From: an uncultured Clostridia bacterium
GTDB lineage: Bacteria; Bacillota; Clostridia; TANB77; CAG-508
Assembly: GCA_944391015.1 (NCBI GenBank)
Contig: CALXRZ010000003.1
Location: 1-60,870, forward strand
Direction: 5' to 3'
DNA: 60,870 bases
In this document: piece after piece, positions 18,432 to 27,719 of the stretch
Numbering within the stretch: the stretch's first letter is position 1
Layout of the letters: each line of letters begins with the position of its first letter
Made by a program: the position numbers and the translations under genes
Notes under the pieces: model-generated
Told to the model about the DNA's origin: nothing
The model's input: only the letters and a program-made list of their open reading frames with translations
The model's database searches: none

Positions 18432-18483
18432 GCCTGTCCCAAAAAGTGCCAAATGGCACTTTTGTGACAGGCACCAATGTGCC
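18432..18483. repeat. Dispersed palindrome, second copy
   Basis: An inverted copy of the repeat at 16675: GCCTGTCCCAAAAAGTGCC and GGCACTTTTGTGACAGGC form a stem with loop AAAT, followed by an ACC...GGTGCC-like remnant. It lies directly after the glycosyltransferase gene and could also act as its terminator. Confidence 0.7.
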
Positions 18484-18487
18484 AAAA

Positions 18488-19780
18488 TTAAGCATAAGCG
18501 TGTTTTTTTCTAAATGTAAGTAAGTTTGTAATTTCTTTTTCTGTATTTTTTGCTTTATTTGCTTTTTTAGCTTTTTCTTGTTCAATTTGTTCTGCTTGTC
18601 TTTCTGCCATTGTTTTGCAAATTGCTTTTTCATATATGTAATGCGTGTCCTGTGCAATTTTATTCCAGTTAAATTGTTCTTTTACTTTTGCTCTCGCTTT
18701 TTTTGCTACACTTGCTGATAGTCCTGCGTCAAATAATAAGCTTAATACTGAATCTGCTATAGAGTTTGGATTTCCTGCATAGCTCTTCATACCATCTACT
18801 CTATGCTCTACTATTTCATTTAGTCCCCCTACATCTGATACTACGGTTGGAACTCCTGCTAACATTGCTTCTAGTGCCACTATTCCAAATGGCTCGTATG
18901 TGCTTGGGAATACTGCTACATCAGCGCATTTATACATTTTTTGTACTTGTTTTGAATTTAAGTATCCTGTAAAGTATACTTTATTTGCAAGCCCCATATT
19001 TTCTGATTGTGCTTTTAATTCGTCAAGCATTCCACCTTTTCCAGCTATTATTAGTTTGGCATCGTGATAATTTGCTAAAATTTTAGGCATTGCTGATATT
19101 AAATGTTGTACACCTTTTTCATATACTAATCTTCCTAGATAAAGTATTATTTTTTCGTTGTCCATTGCGTATTGTCTTCTAAAGTCGTAATCTCTATCTA
19201 TTCCTGTGAAGTTGTTTAAGTTAATTCCATTTGGAACTACATTTATTTTATCAAATGGTAATCCAAAAAGACCTTGTACGTGACTTTTCATATAATTGCT
19301 GTTAACTATTACTTCTGTTGATTCATAAGTTAAAAGCCATTCTGTATCATTTATGTATCTTTGTGTTTCGTCGTGTATTCCAGAATTTCTACCAGATTCT
19401 GTAGCGTGGATTGTAGATACTATAGGAATATTAAATGAATTTTTTAATGTTTTTGCTGCATTTGCTACTAGCCAATCGTGTGCGTGTATTACATCAAATT
19501 TTCCTTTTTTATTCATTATTTCTGTGGCTTTTGCAGTTAGATTAAAGTTAAGTTGCAAAATCCAGTCTATGAAATTATTTGGATGTATCATATAATTATC
19601 TACTCTGTACACCTCTACACCTTTGTCATTTTCATAATATGGTGTGTCTCCATCTTTGTATGTTACTACTGTAACTTCGTGTCCATCTTTTATCAATCTT
19701 TTTGATAAATCGTGCACTACTCTTGCAATTCCTCCAACTATTCTTGGTGGATATTCCCACGTTAGCATCAATATTTTCAT
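18488..19780 (-). CDS. GT4 family glycosyltransferase, glycogen synthase-like
   Basis: A GT-B fold enzyme: the N-terminal domain starts MKILMLTWEYPPRIVGGIARVV, with the glycine loop expected for a retaining GT4 enzyme. The C-terminal domain has ILYLGRLVYEKGVQHLI, the donor-binding Glu motif PSTYEPFGIVALEAMLAG, and VSDVGGLNEIV. The opening resembles the ADP/UDP-glucose starch and glycogen synthases of Clostridia and Archaea, so glycogen synthesis is one option; a surface glycan or glycolipid is another. The last 35 residues are a charged lysine-rich tail. It has its own transcript, next to the tmRNA gene on the opposite strand. Confidence 0.85.
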   Translation of the reverse strand: MKILMLTWEYPPRIVGGIARVVHDLSKRLIKDGHEVTVVTYKDGDTPYYENDKGVEVYRVDNYMIHPNNFIDWILQLNFNLTAKATEIMNKKGKFDVIHAHDWLVANAAKTLKNSFNIPIVSTIHATESGRNSGIHDETQRYINDTEWLLTYESTEVIVNSNYMKSHVQGLFGLPFDKINVVPNGINLNNFTGIDRDYDFRRQYAMDNEKIILYLGRLVYEKGVQHLISAMPKILANYHDAKLIIAGKGGMLDELKAQSENMGLANKVYFTGYLNSKQVQKMYKCADVAVFPSTYEPFGIVALEAMLAGVPTVVSDVGGLNEIVEHRVDGMKSYAGNPNSIADSVLSLLFDAGLSASVAKKARAKVKEQFNWNKIAQDTHYIYEKAICKTMAERQAEQIEQEKAKKANKAKNTEKEITNLLTFRKKHAYA

Positions 19781-19916
19781 TGGCTATAGCCCCTTTCATT
19801 TTTTCTTTTGATTTCTCGTTTCAATATGTATATTGTATACAAAAATATATTAAAAGTAAACATTTTTCGATAAATTTTTTTAGATTTTTTTGATAAATTT
19901 TGTACATAAAAAACTA

Positions 19917-19945
19917 TTGTTTTTTTACTCTAAATATTATATAAT
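19917..19945 (+). promoter_or_regulatory. tmRNA promoter
   Basis: TTGTTT (19917-19922) and a perfect TATAAT (19940-19945) are 17 bases apart, about 15 bases before the mature 5' end. Confidence 0.7.
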
Positions 19946-19959
19946 AAATATTGTTACTT

Positions 19960-20320
19960 GGGGATGTATTTGGTTTCGACAGTAACTTTGAAGTACGAAT
20001 AGCGAGTAGTGGATGGTCGCTTCGGCCACTATAAAAAAGCGAAATTTAAAAATAAACGCTGATAATAATAGAGAATTAGCTTACGCTGCTTAAGTTTAGT
20101 GGCACGTCTTACTTTAATTGCCTACGGTTAGAGATAAGGCGACAAAATAGTAGGAAACGAATTTATTCTGTGCCATAGGAATAAAGGGTAATTATTTGGC
20201 TACCTAGATTTTAAATTTGTTTGTTAGTTTATTTTTAGGGAATTTTTTAACAAACTGCACTCGGAGAAGTTTGTATGGATTGGTTATTGGACAGGAGTTC
20301 GACTCTCCTCATCTCCACCA
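19960..20320 (+). ncRNA. ssrA: Transfer-messenger RNA (tmRNA)
   Basis: Rescues stalled ribosomes with SmpB. The 5' end GGGGATG pairs with CATCTCC at the 3' end, the tRNA-like T-arm GGAGTTCGACTCTCC is present, and CCA is encoded. The tag frame runs at 20058-20093 and reads ADNNRELAYAA followed by TAA, a typical Clostridia tag ending in YAA. GTATTTGGTTTCGACAGTA is the conserved 5' block. The length of 361 bases is normal. Confidence 0.96.
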
Positions 20321-20443
20321 AATAAGCATTATACGAACACATTGAGTTCACTTATGGATAATCAATTTCTGCCCAATTTTTTTCTTTATACATATTGACT
20401 ATTTATACAGTTTTATGATATAAATATATATGTTATTTATTTC

Positions 20444-20518
20444 GGCCCCTTGGTCAAGCGGTTAAGACGCAGCCCTCTCAAGGCTGAATCATGGGTTCGA
20501 TTCCCGTAGGGGTCACCA
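20444..20518 (+). tRNA. tRNA-Glu (CTC)
   Basis: A 75-base cloverleaf: acceptor GGCCCCT pairs with AGGGGTC, the anticodon arm CAGCC-CTCTCAA-GGCTG gives anticodon CTC for codon GAG, the T-arm is GGGTTCGATTCCC, and CCA is encoded. It contains one of only two CATG sites in the native part of the window. Confidence 0.95.
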
Positions 20519-20524
20519 CATATT

Positions 20525-20557
20525 AAAGAGTATTAGTTTTTATTACTAATACTCTTT
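20525..20557. terminator. Convergent terminator between tRNA-Glu and mrnC
   Basis: Perfect 13-base arms AAAGAGTATTAGT and ACTAATACTCTTT close a 7-nt loop, with A and T runs on both sides. Confidence 0.88.
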
Positions 20558-20563
20558 TTTCTT

Positions 20564-20977
20564 TTATATTCCATCACATTTTTCTATACAAAAGTCTAAA
20601 ATTTCCTTTAGTCTTTCATCTTGTTTTGTTAAGTATAAATAACCTATTAAAGCCTCAAACCCTGTAGAATACATATATTCTTGTACAGTTGCATTTTTAG
20701 GAAGATGATGATTTTCTGCATTTCTTCCTCTTTTTACAATTTCTTTTTCATTCTCCGTTAATTTTTCTTCAATTTTTTCCAATATTTCTGCTTGTGCTTT
20801 TGCTTTTACATATTTTATTGCTTCTAAATGTAATTTATGTGGTTTTAATTTAGTTGTATTCACTAAAAATTCCCTTACATATAGTTCATATACACTGTCT
20901 CCAATATACGCCCAAGTTAGTGGAGACATAGTGTTTACATCTGCAATATTTTTTGGTCTTTCTATTATTTCTATCAT
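20564..20977 (-). CDS. mrnC: Mini-ribonuclease III
   Basis: An RNase III catalytic domain without the dsRNA-binding domain; in Bacillus it matures the 3' and 5' ends of 23S rRNA. The family block SPLTWAYIGDSVYELYVRE carries the catalytic Asp, followed by RGRNAENHHLPKNAT and the second acidic cluster in YSTGFEALIGYLYL. It is 137 residues long, as expected. In many Clostridia it follows cysS, which is not in this window. Confidence 0.94.
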   Translation of the reverse strand: MIEIIERPKNIADVNTMSPLTWAYIGDSVYELYVREFLVNTTKLKPHKLHLEAIKYVKAKAQAEILEKIEEKLTENEKEIVKRGRNAENHHLPKNATVQEYMYSTGFEALIGYLYLTKQDERLKEILDFCIEKCDGI

Positions 20978-21127
20978 TATTGCCCCTTTCTATGTTTATA
21001 ATAAGGTTTGTACAATATATTTAATTTTATAAATATATGTGCTTTCAATCTGCATTATTTAATCATAATTTAATTGTATAATATGCCAAATTCTAATTCC
21101 AATCAATTATGTCGTATTTATATAAAA

Positions 21128-22021
21128 CTAAATCTCCTCCAATGTTATTCTTCCTATTTTTCCACTTCTAAAATCGTCTAGTATAATTTTTGCTACTTTC
21201 TCTTCGTCAATATTTCCTCCAGATATTAGTGCTCCTCTTCTCTTTCCTATTAAATGCATTACTTCAAGCACTTTTTCATTTTCTGCAATATCCATATTAT
21301 TTATTTCTTCAAGTTCATTAGGAGTTAATTTATATCTTTCCATCAATTTATTTAAATGCTTATTTATTAGTACCCTTAGCAAATTAAAGCCAATTTCTAT
21401 TGTTTCAAGCACATCATCTTTTATGCTTCCTGTATATGCTAAATTTAGTGCCACTTCTTCACTTTGGAATTTTGGCCATAGCACTCCTGGTGTATCAAGC
21501 AATTCTATGTTTTGATTTATTCGTATCCATTGTTTTTGTCTAGTTACACCTGGTTTATTTCCAACTGTTGCAGAATTCTTTTTAGATATACGATTTATAA
21601 AAGAAGATTTTCCTACATTTGGAATGCCAAGTACCATAACTCTAATTGCTTTTCCTATTCTTCCTTTATTTTCATATTGACTTTTTCCACTACTATATAC
21701 CTCTTCTATCTTGCTAATTGCTTTATTTATTCCCTCTCCTGAGTTTGAATTTACTAGCACTGCCTCTATACCACTTTCTTTAAAATGCTCTATCCATTTA
21801 GCGTTTTGCTTTTCATCTGCTAAGTCATATTTGTTTAGAACAATAACTTTCTTTTTGTTCTTTGTATATTCAGCTATATCAGGGTTTCTACTAGATATTG
21901 GTATACGGGCATCTAATATTTCTACTACTACATCTATTAGTTTTAAATCTTCTATTATTTGCTTTTTCGTTTTTGCCATATGTCCTGGATACCAGTTGAT
22001 ATTCATTTTATTTTCATTCAT
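21128..22021 (-). CDS. rbgA: Ribosome biogenesis GTPase RbgA (YlqF)
   Basis: A circularly permuted GTPase needed for late 50S subunit assembly. The order of motifs is G4 (NKYDLAD) first, then G1 (GIPNVGKSSFINR) and G3 (DTPGVLWP), as required for the permuted family; the start INWYPGHMAKTKK is diagnostic. The C-terminal ANTAR-like RNA-binding domain covers about residues 200-295. The ATG at 22021 is eight bases after an AAAGAG-type site; a GTG three codons upstream is also open. Confidence 0.95.
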   Translation of the reverse strand: MNENKMNINWYPGHMAKTKKQIIEDLKLIDVVVEILDARIPISSRNPDIAEYTKNKKKVIVLNKYDLADEKQNAKWIEHFKESGIEAVLVNSNSGEGINKAISKIEEVYSSGKSQYENKGRIGKAIRVMVLGIPNVGKSSFINRISKKNSATVGNKPGVTRQKQWIRINQNIELLDTPGVLWPKFQSEEVALNLAYTGSIKDDVLETIEIGFNLLRVLINKHLNKLMERYKLTPNELEEINNMDIAENEKVLEVMHLIGKRRGALISGGNIDEEKVAKIILDDFRSGKIGRITLEEI

Positions 22022-22127
22022 TATTTTCACTCTTTCTTTTTTCTACATTGCCATTATTATATCACATTTATGTTTTTTTATAAAGTCAATTGTTTCAATA
22101 AATGGTACATAAGCATATATAATTAAA

Positions 22128-24416
22128 CTATTTGCTTCTTTCTTTTAAAATACCTCTATTAAACATTTCCATTACCAATTCTAAATTCCTAATTTTATCA
22201 TCATTTTCTGAAGTACTTTCAAAATTTTCATTATTTTCATATAATCTATTCAATTCAGTTTGAACTTGATTTTTATAATAATAATTTTTTATATTCAAAT
22301 CAGTTTTTATTTTAAGGTATGCTTTATAAAAAGCTTTCGGATAATGTACCTTAAACCATGCAATTCTAAATGCATTCATTGTGCATCCTATTGCATGAGC
22401 TTTAGGAAACATATATTTTATCTTTTCAGCACTTTCTATATACCATTCTGGAATATTATGTTTTTTAAGTAATGTTTTATACTCTTTCCATTTAATATTC
22501 ATTTCCCTATATCTATTTTGATTGTGTGTCCATAGATTCACTCGCCCTTTTCTAATAAATTCAACAATATCAAAAGCTGTAGATTTTTCTATTCCATGAT
22601 TTACTAAATAATTAAACATATCAGCTCTATTTGAAATGACCTCATCTACTCGTTTATGTTTATTTTCTATTAAAAAAGATGCATTATTATTCCAAGTGCA
22701 TGTACCATGAAAAAGAGCCGAAATACAAACCAGATCATTAAAATTACATGGTTTTTTTGTTGTTTCTATCATTTTTTGAACAAAGGGGTTTCCAAACTCT
22801 GGAATACCATTTGTACTAATTGGATATGATTTATCATTTGCATGTAAAAACATCTTTAATGTTTCTTTATCATTAAGATCAATATTCTTTGAATTTATTT
22901 TTGTTTCTTTTTCCAATTCATGTATCAAGCTTAAATCATCATTGCTTAACAAATCAAATTTATATAATCCCAAATTCCAAAGTGTATGATAGTCATAATG
23001 CGTTTTTATATGCCCTTTATTTCCAATTTCTGTCGGACAAAAATTCAATATCTCCGATTCTTCAGAAGTTATAAAAACTCCATCCAAATTTTCTCCAGTA
23101 CATTTTTTCACTTCAAATAATTTACCTATGATTGTTTCCTTGTCAGAAGTATTCTTTATTCCAAGTATATCAACATATTCATTGTAAGACTCTTCTATTA
23201 TCTTACCTGTTAATGTTTCTATTGTTCCTCCACATATTATTTTATCTTTACCATATTTTTTTTGAAGATATGTAAATATTTTTTCTTGTATTTTTCTAGA
23301 AAAAGTTAAGTTTATATCAGGCTCTTTTGCATAATCTTTTCCTGCAAAAAATTCAAAAGGAAGATTGTATTGTATAGGATTAATATCTGTAATTTCTAAT
23401 AAATATGCTACAAGTGAATTTCCTACACTCCCTCTACAACCTACTTTGTATCCTAACTTTTTTGAATAATCTACAAGTTCACTTGAGATTAAATATATAC
23501 TTGCAAAATTATTTATTTCAATAGAGTGTAATTCTAACTTTAATCTTTCTTCAATTTCTTTTGGCAATCTTTCACCATATATTTCTTTTACTTTTTTATA
23601 ACATTTTTGTGAAATAGTATTTGTTGCAAATTCTATCTTAGGATACGTAATCTTGTATGGCATTACATTAATATTCTTTATTTGTTCCGATATTTTTATA
23701 GGATTATTTATTACAATGTCTTCTGAATTTTCTATATAATTAAAACAACTTAATAGTTCAGCCGTAGTTTGAAAATATTTTGTATTTCCTAATTTAATAT
23801 TAGCACTTTTTTTATAAATATTTAATATTTCATTGCATCTATAGTCATTTTTATTAATAAAATTACATTCTGATGTTCCTATAAGCATTTTATTATATCT
23901 TTTACATAATTTACCAATTTTTATGTTTACATTTTTGTCGCTCTCATTTGGTTCAATTCCAATAAAATCATAAAAATCTATTATGGAATTAATATTTTTA
24001 TCTTCAATATTTTGATAAACTTCACTTTTATTCCCAATTGCAGCATATAATAAGCCACTTCTATATTCTATTAAGTCACTTTTGTATATTTGAGATGTTT
24101 TATTATTATATGCTTTTGATATTAACTTATATAAGTTTTTTAAGCCGTTTTGCTCTTTAACATAAACATATATTGTATATATTTTATCCGAATTCTGTGA
24201 AATTTTAAAATGCATTTCAGAGCCATATATAATTTTGAAATCATTATTTCTTACATACTTATATGCTTCAAAAAAACCTTGAGTGCTATCAACATCTGTT
24301 ATAGCAATAGATTTGTAGCCTCGATTTATAGCTTCCTCAATATATTCTTTAGCATAATTAAATCCTTGTAATTTTGACATTTTTGTATGGCAACATAGTT
24401 CTACTCTATTTTCCAT
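22128..24416 (-). CDS. Shortened PolC-type DNA polymerase III alpha paralogue, probably altered active site
   Basis: Homology to PolC is clear over the polymerase core: RGSVGNSLVAYLLEITDINP near residue 330, IPEFG near 545, VCISALFHGT near 570, and EWYIESAEKIKYMFPKAHAIG near 660. It has 762 residues against about 1,440 in PolC: the OB domain, inserted exonuclease and CxxC zinc loop are missing. The N-terminal PHP domain has lost metal ligands (HxHTPMS is CCHTKMS, and TDH is TDV). The palm motif PDIDLNF reads PDINLTF, so one of two adjacent catalytic aspartates is Asn; the third, in LDILGHDD, survives as FDLLSNDD. It is the last gene of a replication-like cassette and carries seven CATG sites. 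Confidence 0.85.
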   Translation of the reverse strand: MENRVELCCHTKMSKLQGFNYAKEYIEEAINRGYKSIAITDVDSTQGFFEAYKYVRNNDFKIIYGSEMHFKISQNSDKIYTIYVYVKEQNGLKNLYKLISKAYNNKTSQIYKSDLIEYRSGLLYAAIGNKSEVYQNIEDKNINSIIDFYDFIGIEPNESDKNVNIKIGKLCKRYNKMLIGTSECNFINKNDYRCNEILNIYKKSANIKLGNTKYFQTTAELLSCFNYIENSEDIVINNPIKISEQIKNINVMPYKITYPKIEFATNTISQKCYKKVKEIYGERLPKEIEERLKLELHSIEINNFASIYLISSELVDYSKKLGYKVGCRGSVGNSLVAYLLEITDINPIQYNLPFEFFAGKDYAKEPDINLTFSRKIQEKIFTYLQKKYGKDKIICGGTIETLTGKIIEESYNEYVDILGIKNTSDKETIIGKLFEVKKCTGENLDGVFITSEESEILNFCPTEIGNKGHIKTHYDYHTLWNLGLYKFDLLSNDDLSLIHELEKETKINSKNIDLNDKETLKMFLHANDKSYPISTNGIPEFGNPFVQKMIETTKKPCNFNDLVCISALFHGTCTWNNNASFLIENKHKRVDEVISNRADMFNYLVNHGIEKSTAFDIVEFIRKGRVNLWTHNQNRYREMNIKWKEYKTLLKKHNIPEWYIESAEKIKYMFPKAHAIGCTMNAFRIAWFKVHYPKAFYKAYLKIKTDLNIKNYYYKNQVQTELNRLYENNENFESTSENDDKIRNLELVMEMFNRGILKERSK

Positions 24417-24484
24417 TGTTCTGACTTTCCTTTCATTTGCTTCATTATCTTTGGAATATCTCTAAAGATTATATTTTTATTTAT
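24401..24484 (-). pseudogene. Leftover 3' end of a duplicated gene
   Basis: A reading frame between the AAA+ gene and the PolC-like gene encodes FRDIPKIMKQMKGK, nearly identical to the C-terminus of the 229-residue protein at 26987-27676 (FRDVPEIMKQMKGK). It overlaps the start of the PolC-like gene in another frame. It looks like the tail of a second copy, the rest of which has been replaced. Confidence 0.6.
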
Positions 24485-24491
24485 AGTCTTT

Positions 24492-26063
24492 TTAAAATCC
24501 TATTTTTTGTTTTATCTTATCTTTCTTTACTTTTGTATTCCTTATTGCTTTCAATACATCTTCGAGTTTTATAAGATTTTTATTTTCCTCTTCATTAATT
24601 ACACGATTTGCCTGCTCTATTTTTATTTTTTCAAATAGACTTCTCACAAACCTTGCATTAGAAAAGTTTTTACATTTTTTTGCTACTTCAAAATATTTTA
24701 CTAAATAATTTTTTATGTTTGGTGCAATTTTATATTCTTCTTTTTTGCATAATCCTTTAAATATCATATATAATTCTTCAGCTGTATAATCTGGAAAGTT
24801 TATTACAAATTGGATTCTACTTTCAAAACCTGGATTTACATTTAGCATTCTTTCCATTTCATTAGTATAACCTGCTAGAATTACACACAACTCTTCCCTA
24901 TGATCTTCCATACCTTTTAATAATGTTGCTATACACTCTGCTCCATAATCTCTCCCTGCTTCGTCACTAATATATGATGCAATAGAATATGCCTCATCAA
25001 TAAATAATACTCCTCCTATAGCTTTTTCAATTACCCTTTGCGTTTTAGGGGCAGTTTGTCCAACATATTCTCCTATCAAATCATTTCTTTGTGCTTCCAC
25101 AAAATTTTCTTTATCTGATAAAATTTTTTCTTCTGAAAAAATTTTTCCTATAATTCTTGCAACAGTAGTTTTTCCAGTACCTGGATTTCCATTAAACACC
25201 ATATGTAACATTGGTAATTTTTTTCTATTCTTGCATACTTTTATATAGTTTATTATCTTTTTAATTTGTTCTTTTGTATCTTCTAATCCTATTAGACTTT
25301 CAAGTTCCTTCATTCCCGTATTTTTATTTACTTTTTTATTTTCTTTTTGCCCTTGATTATCCTGTAATAAGTAATCAACATTATTTGTTTTATTAATTTT
25401 ACTTTTTACTAAAATATTTATTAATTCACTCTGTATTTTATAGTAGCTATTTTCTGATATTTTCTTTAAAATATTTTTACTATATATTAAATTATTTTTT
25501 TTCATAAATTTTTCAACATATATTTCTTTCTCATCAGGAGAGATTTTATTTATTTTCATAGCCCAAGTAAAATAATCAAAATATTGTGCATTAGTTTCAC
25601 CTTCTTTATAACTACATTCAATCATTATAAAAGATTTTGTTGGAAATGTATTTATAATCTGTATGATAGATTTTCTTATATCACTTGAGTTCCAGCCCAA
25701 ATCACTTAAGTCCAATACTATAAGTCCCTCTTTGGCGCCTTCCCATTTTTTCATTTTTACTCTATTTATTCGTATTTCATCTTTAGAAATATATAATATA
25801 TCGGAATTTGAAATAATTTTATTTTCATAGTAAATTTCTGCAATAACTTTTACCAATTTTTCGTACGAATTATAAGCTGATTCATTTCTTATAATTATAT
25901 TATAATTTTCAAACTCAATATTACATTTGTATTCTCTCATTATTTCATGGTATTTTATTATTTCTCTTAAGGTGTCTTTACATTTATTTAATCCTACAAT
26001 ATTATCTAGTTTATTTAATATTTTTTCATTTGCTTCATCTAATAATAGTTCCGATTTTTCCAT
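24492..26063 (-). CDS. CbbX/SpoVK-type AAA+ ATPase with unknown N-terminal domain
   Basis: The C-terminal half is a CbbX/CfxQ/SpoVK AAA+ module: MKELESLIGLEDTKEQIKKI, Walker A GNPGTGKTTVAR near residue 294, a pore-loop region with DLIGEYVGQTAPKT, Walker B GVLFIDEAYS near 350, and the sensor region VILAGYTNEMER with the arginine-containing NPGFESRI. The first 240 residues match nothing I know and include an IVLDLSDLGWNSS stretch that could be a second, degenerate ATPase. Such enzymes remodel proteins. It lies between DnaB-like and PolC-like genes, which suggests a remodelling role in the same process. Confidence 0.85.
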   Translation of the reverse strand: MEKSELLLDEANEKILNKLDNIVGLNKCKDTLREIIKYHEIMREYKCNIEFENYNIIIRNESAYNSYEKLVKVIAEIYYENKIISNSDILYISKDEIRINRVKMKKWEGAKEGLIVLDLSDLGWNSSDIRKSIIQIINTFPTKSFIMIECSYKEGETNAQYFDYFTWAMKINKISPDEKEIYVEKFMKKNNLIYSKNILKKISENSYYKIQSELINILVKSKINKTNNVDYLLQDNQGQKENKKVNKNTGMKELESLIGLEDTKEQIKKIINYIKVCKNRKKLPMLHMVFNGNPGTGKTTVARIIGKIFSEEKILSDKENFVEAQRNDLIGEYVGQTAPKTQRVIEKAIGGVLFIDEAYSIASYISDEAGRDYGAECIATLLKGMEDHREELCVILAGYTNEMERMLNVNPGFESRIQFVINFPDYTAEELYMIFKGLCKKEEYKIAPNIKNYLVKYFEVAKKCKNFSNARFVRSLFEKIKIEQANRVINEEENKNLIKLEDVLKAIRNTKVKKDKIKQKIGF

Positions 26064-26181
26064 TTTTTTATTTTGTTCCTTTTATAATATATTTAGGTTT
26101 CTAATAAAGGATTTACCTATAAACCTATTCGTCTTTCTAATACAAATTAGTAATTGAAGTCATTTACAGTTAATGCAACTC

Positions 26182-26985
26182 TTAAATATTTTCTATAGTA
26201 TTACTAAACTTTAAATACTCTGGTATCCATTTTAGTTTAACTATACCAGTATTTCCTTTTTTATTCTTTTCAACAATTATCTCTGCAATATCATTTTTGT
26301 TTTCTTTGTTATAATAAGAATCTCTATAAATAAACAGTACCTCATCAGAGTATGTATAAATTCCATATTTTGAATCTGAAAAATCTGACATCGTCGGTCT
26401 TTTATTATCTCTCTTTTCGCATTTTCTTGACAATTGGCTTGTTACAATAACTGGAACATCTAAATTTTTTGCTAATATTTTTAGATTTTTTAATATTTCA
26501 GTAACTTCTTCATTTCTACTTAGTAACATATTTTTATCAAAATGTATTAACTGAAGATAATCAATTATAATTAGTTCTATATCTTTTACTTCTTTGAGTT
26601 TTCTAGATTTTTCACATATATCTTTTATTGTATATGGAGTATCACTCATTATATATATTGGAGATTTTTTTAATAATTTTATTCCATATTTAATTTTATC
26701 TAAATCATTTTCTGAAAAGTTTAATGTTTGAATTTCATTTTTTTTATACAGATTAAACTTTTTTACTTCTATCGTCGAATTACTTATAATTAGTCTTCTT
26801 TTAATGTTTTCTTCACTGTTTTCTAAACTAATAAATATAACCTTCTTTTTGTTTTCTAATGCAATGTGACTTAACATATTTAATACAAATGCTGTTTTTC
26901 CCATTGCTGGTCTAGAAGCTATTACCATTAAATCTCCTTTATTTAATTCAATTATTTCATCTAAATTTTTAAATCCTGTATTCAT
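26182..26985 (-). CDS. DnaB-like helicase core without N-terminal domain
   Basis: A RecA-fold replicative helicase domain: Walker A ASRPAMGKTAFVLNM near residue 25, the Glu motif FISLENSEENIKRR, Walker B LIIIDYLQLI near 143, then VIVTSQLSRKCEKRDNKRP and the late EVLFIYRDSYYNKE and VEKNKKGNTG arginine-finger region. All of these match DnaB. At 267 residues it lacks the whole N-terminal domain that forms the dimer collar and binds primase. It starts one base after the stop of the preceding gene, so translation is probably coupled. Confidence 0.9.
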   Translation of the reverse strand: MNTGFKNLDEIIELNKGDLMVIASRPAMGKTAFVLNMLSHIALENKKKVIFISLENSEENIKRRLIISNSTIEVKKFNLYKKNEIQTLNFSENDLDKIKYGIKLLKKSPIYIMSDTPYTIKDICEKSRKLKEVKDIELIIIDYLQLIHFDKNMLLSRNEEVTEILKNLKILAKNLDVPVIVTSQLSRKCEKRDNKRPTMSDFSDSKYGIYTYSDEVLFIYRDSYYNKENKNDIAEIIVEKNKKGNTGIVKLKWIPEYLKFSNTIENI

Positions 26986-26986
26986 A

Positions 26987-27676
26987 TTATGGTTTTCCTT
27001 TCATTTGCTTCATTATCTCTGGAACATCTCTAAAGCTTGTATTCTCATTTAATGTTATTCTTCCACTTTCAATATCTCTCCAAGTATTATTTTTTAATTT
27101 TATTTCTCCTTTAAAATACTTACTTAAAAATATAATAGGAGAGTCTTCAGGTAATTTATTTGTATATAGTTCAAGTTCTTTTTCATTAAAGACATCTACA
27201 TGACAACCTTCATCAAAACTATTATGATTAACTATAACTCCATAAGAATTTCTAAAAAACTTTCGATTTTTTACTTTGTGAGGAATATCTGTTATTACAT
27301 GTAATTTATCATAAAAATTATAATCTCCTAGATGACTATCATAATCTTTTTTTATTTTTACAATATCTCCTTTTTTAAATTTTGTACCTGCAGATGGATT
27401 TATATAATCTTCGTAATCCATCATTACTTTTTGTTCACGTTTTTTTCCGTTATAACTAAAAATATATACCCCCGAAATATAAATCTCTTTTCCGTTATAA
27501 TCAAAGCAATGTTCAATTTTAGCTGGTGTTAGATTGCTACAATATAAATTCAGTTCATTTTCTAACCATATTTCTCCTACTTGTTTTGCTAATTCTAAAC
27601 TTGAATATACATTTTCATAGTGATGTTCGTAATTGTTAAAATTAAACATTACTTGTAATAGGTTAATTTTACTCAT
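26987..27676 (-). CDS. Unknown protein of the replication-like cassette
   Basis: I do not recognise this 229-residue protein. Residues 95-165 contain GTKFKKGDIVKIKKDYDSHLGD, a typical small beta-barrel (KOW/SH3-like) opening, and GVIVNHNSFDEGCHVDVFNEKELELY, common in mobile-element proteins. The last 14 residues are duplicated downstream of the AAA+ gene. It overlaps no neighbour but is one base from the DnaB-like gene. It carries two CATG sites, like other genes of this island. Confidence 0.55.
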   Translation of the reverse strand: MSKINLLQVMFNFNNYEHHYENVYSSLELAKQVGEIWLENELNLYCSNLTPAKIEHCFDYNGKEIYISGVYIFSYNGKKREQKVMMDYEDYINPSAGTKFKKGDIVKIKKDYDSHLGDYNFYDKLHVITDIPHKVKNRKFFRNSYGVIVNHNSFDEGCHVDVFNEKELELYTNKLPEDSPIIFLSKYFKGEIKLKNNTWRDIESGRITLNENTSFRDVPEIMKQMKGKP

Positions 27677-27719
27677 CTTTTTCTATCTCCTAATTTTCAA
27701 TATCAATATATTTATAAAA

